Assembly: GCA_937907435.1 (NCBI GenBank)
Contig: CALCIA010000050.1
Location: forward strand, 1-11,732
Source of the DNA: an uncultured Actinomycetes bacterium
GTDB taxonomy: Bacteria > Actinomycetota > Thermoleophilia > Solirubrobacterales > 70-9
Reading direction: 5' to 3'
DNA length: 11,732 nt
The notes beneath the pieces are model-generated. The model saw only the letters and a list, made by a program, of their open reading frames with translations. It searched no databases and was not told the DNA's origin. Both the position numbers and the translations under genes were made by a program. Shown piece after piece: positions 11,699-11,732 of the stretch; the first letter of the stretch is position 1; each line of letters begins with the position of its first letter.

Positions 11699-11732
11699 TC
11701 ATGGGGGTCCTGGCAGGCTGTGACCCCCATGA
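11699..11732. repeat. Palindrome at the window edge with the conserved 12-nt loop
   Basis: Arms 11699-11709 (TCATGGGGGTC) and 11722-11732 are exact reverse complements and the pairing may continue beyond the window. The loop CTGGCAGGCTGT reads ACAGCCTGCCAG on the minus strand, matching the loop at 529-540 in 11 of 12 bases although the arms are unrelated. Confidence 0.85.

Noticed and set aside
11533..11730. Minus-strand 65-codon frame at the window end
   Set aside because: Pro-rich translation of the G-tract, no ribosome-binding site, overlaps the ATP-grasp promoter.

Overview
The window is GC-rich, with tightly packed genes, GTG and ATG starts, overlapping stop/start codons and leaderless-looking promoters. 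Gene content (DUF6328 protein, DUF5679 zinc-ribbon, PAS protein beginning MSQKPLELILARNLMS, circularly permuted ATP-grasp, Yx(F/W/Y)xxD-motif lipoprotein behind an ECF sigma/anti-sigma pair) points to a high-GC actinobacterium, most likely Thermoleophilia/Solirubrobacterales. That placement rests on family recognition, not on a search.

Layout. 1-631 carries no believable gene but holds at least six inverted repeats, three of them in tandem at about 61-bp spacing. 632-2630 (minus) is a methylthioadenosine salvage pair: a purine-nucleoside phosphorylase of the MTAP/MTIP type followed by an MTA/SAH deaminase. 2718-2875 (minus) is a truncated, frameshifted C-terminal remnant of a DNA photolyase. 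2925-3476 (plus) encodes a four-helix membrane protein (DUF6328) whose 3' end overlaps by 53 bp the convergent end of a three-gene minus operon at 3424-5416: PAS protein, metallo-beta-lactamase-fold phosphodiesterase-like enzyme and a MESH1/SpoT-type HD hydrolase, joined by GTGA and ATGA overlaps. A divergent plsC-like acyltransferase follows at 5502-6122. Another minus operon (6194-7912) encodes an ECF sigma factor, its membrane anti-sigma factor and a lipoprotein. 8044-8193 (minus) is a 49-aa zinc-ribbon-like protein. 8422-10108 (plus) holds a thiolase and a hotdog thioesterase separated by a canonical terminator. 10109-11548 (minus) is a circularly permuted ATP-grasp protein with a G-rich, quadruplex-capable tract upstream.

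The most unusual content is a family of long, nearly perfect DNA palindromes found only between genes (8-54, 211-245, 271-309, 331-371, 510-559, 1894-1928, 2661-2707, 6137-6179, 7989-8039, 11699-11732). Their arms differ from copy to copy but stay matched, while the loops fall into recurring types: an ATA-centred loop (GCCATAG, GGATAGC, CCGGATACGG, GCCGGTATAGCGG) and a 12-nt loop ACAGCCTGCC(C/A)G shared by the copies at 510-559 and 11699-11732. Several sit 4-21 nt after a stop codon and lack a U-tract, so they occupy the place of terminators without being classical ones.

How the genes work together: the MTA pair probably recycles the by-product of polyamine/SAM metabolism through methylthioinosine; the PAS-MBL-HD operon looks like a nucleotide-signalling module; sigma, anti-sigma and lipoprotein form an envelope-stress-type regulon core; thiolase and thioesterase are acyl-CoA enzymes, with a TetR-like operator upstream of the thiolase.
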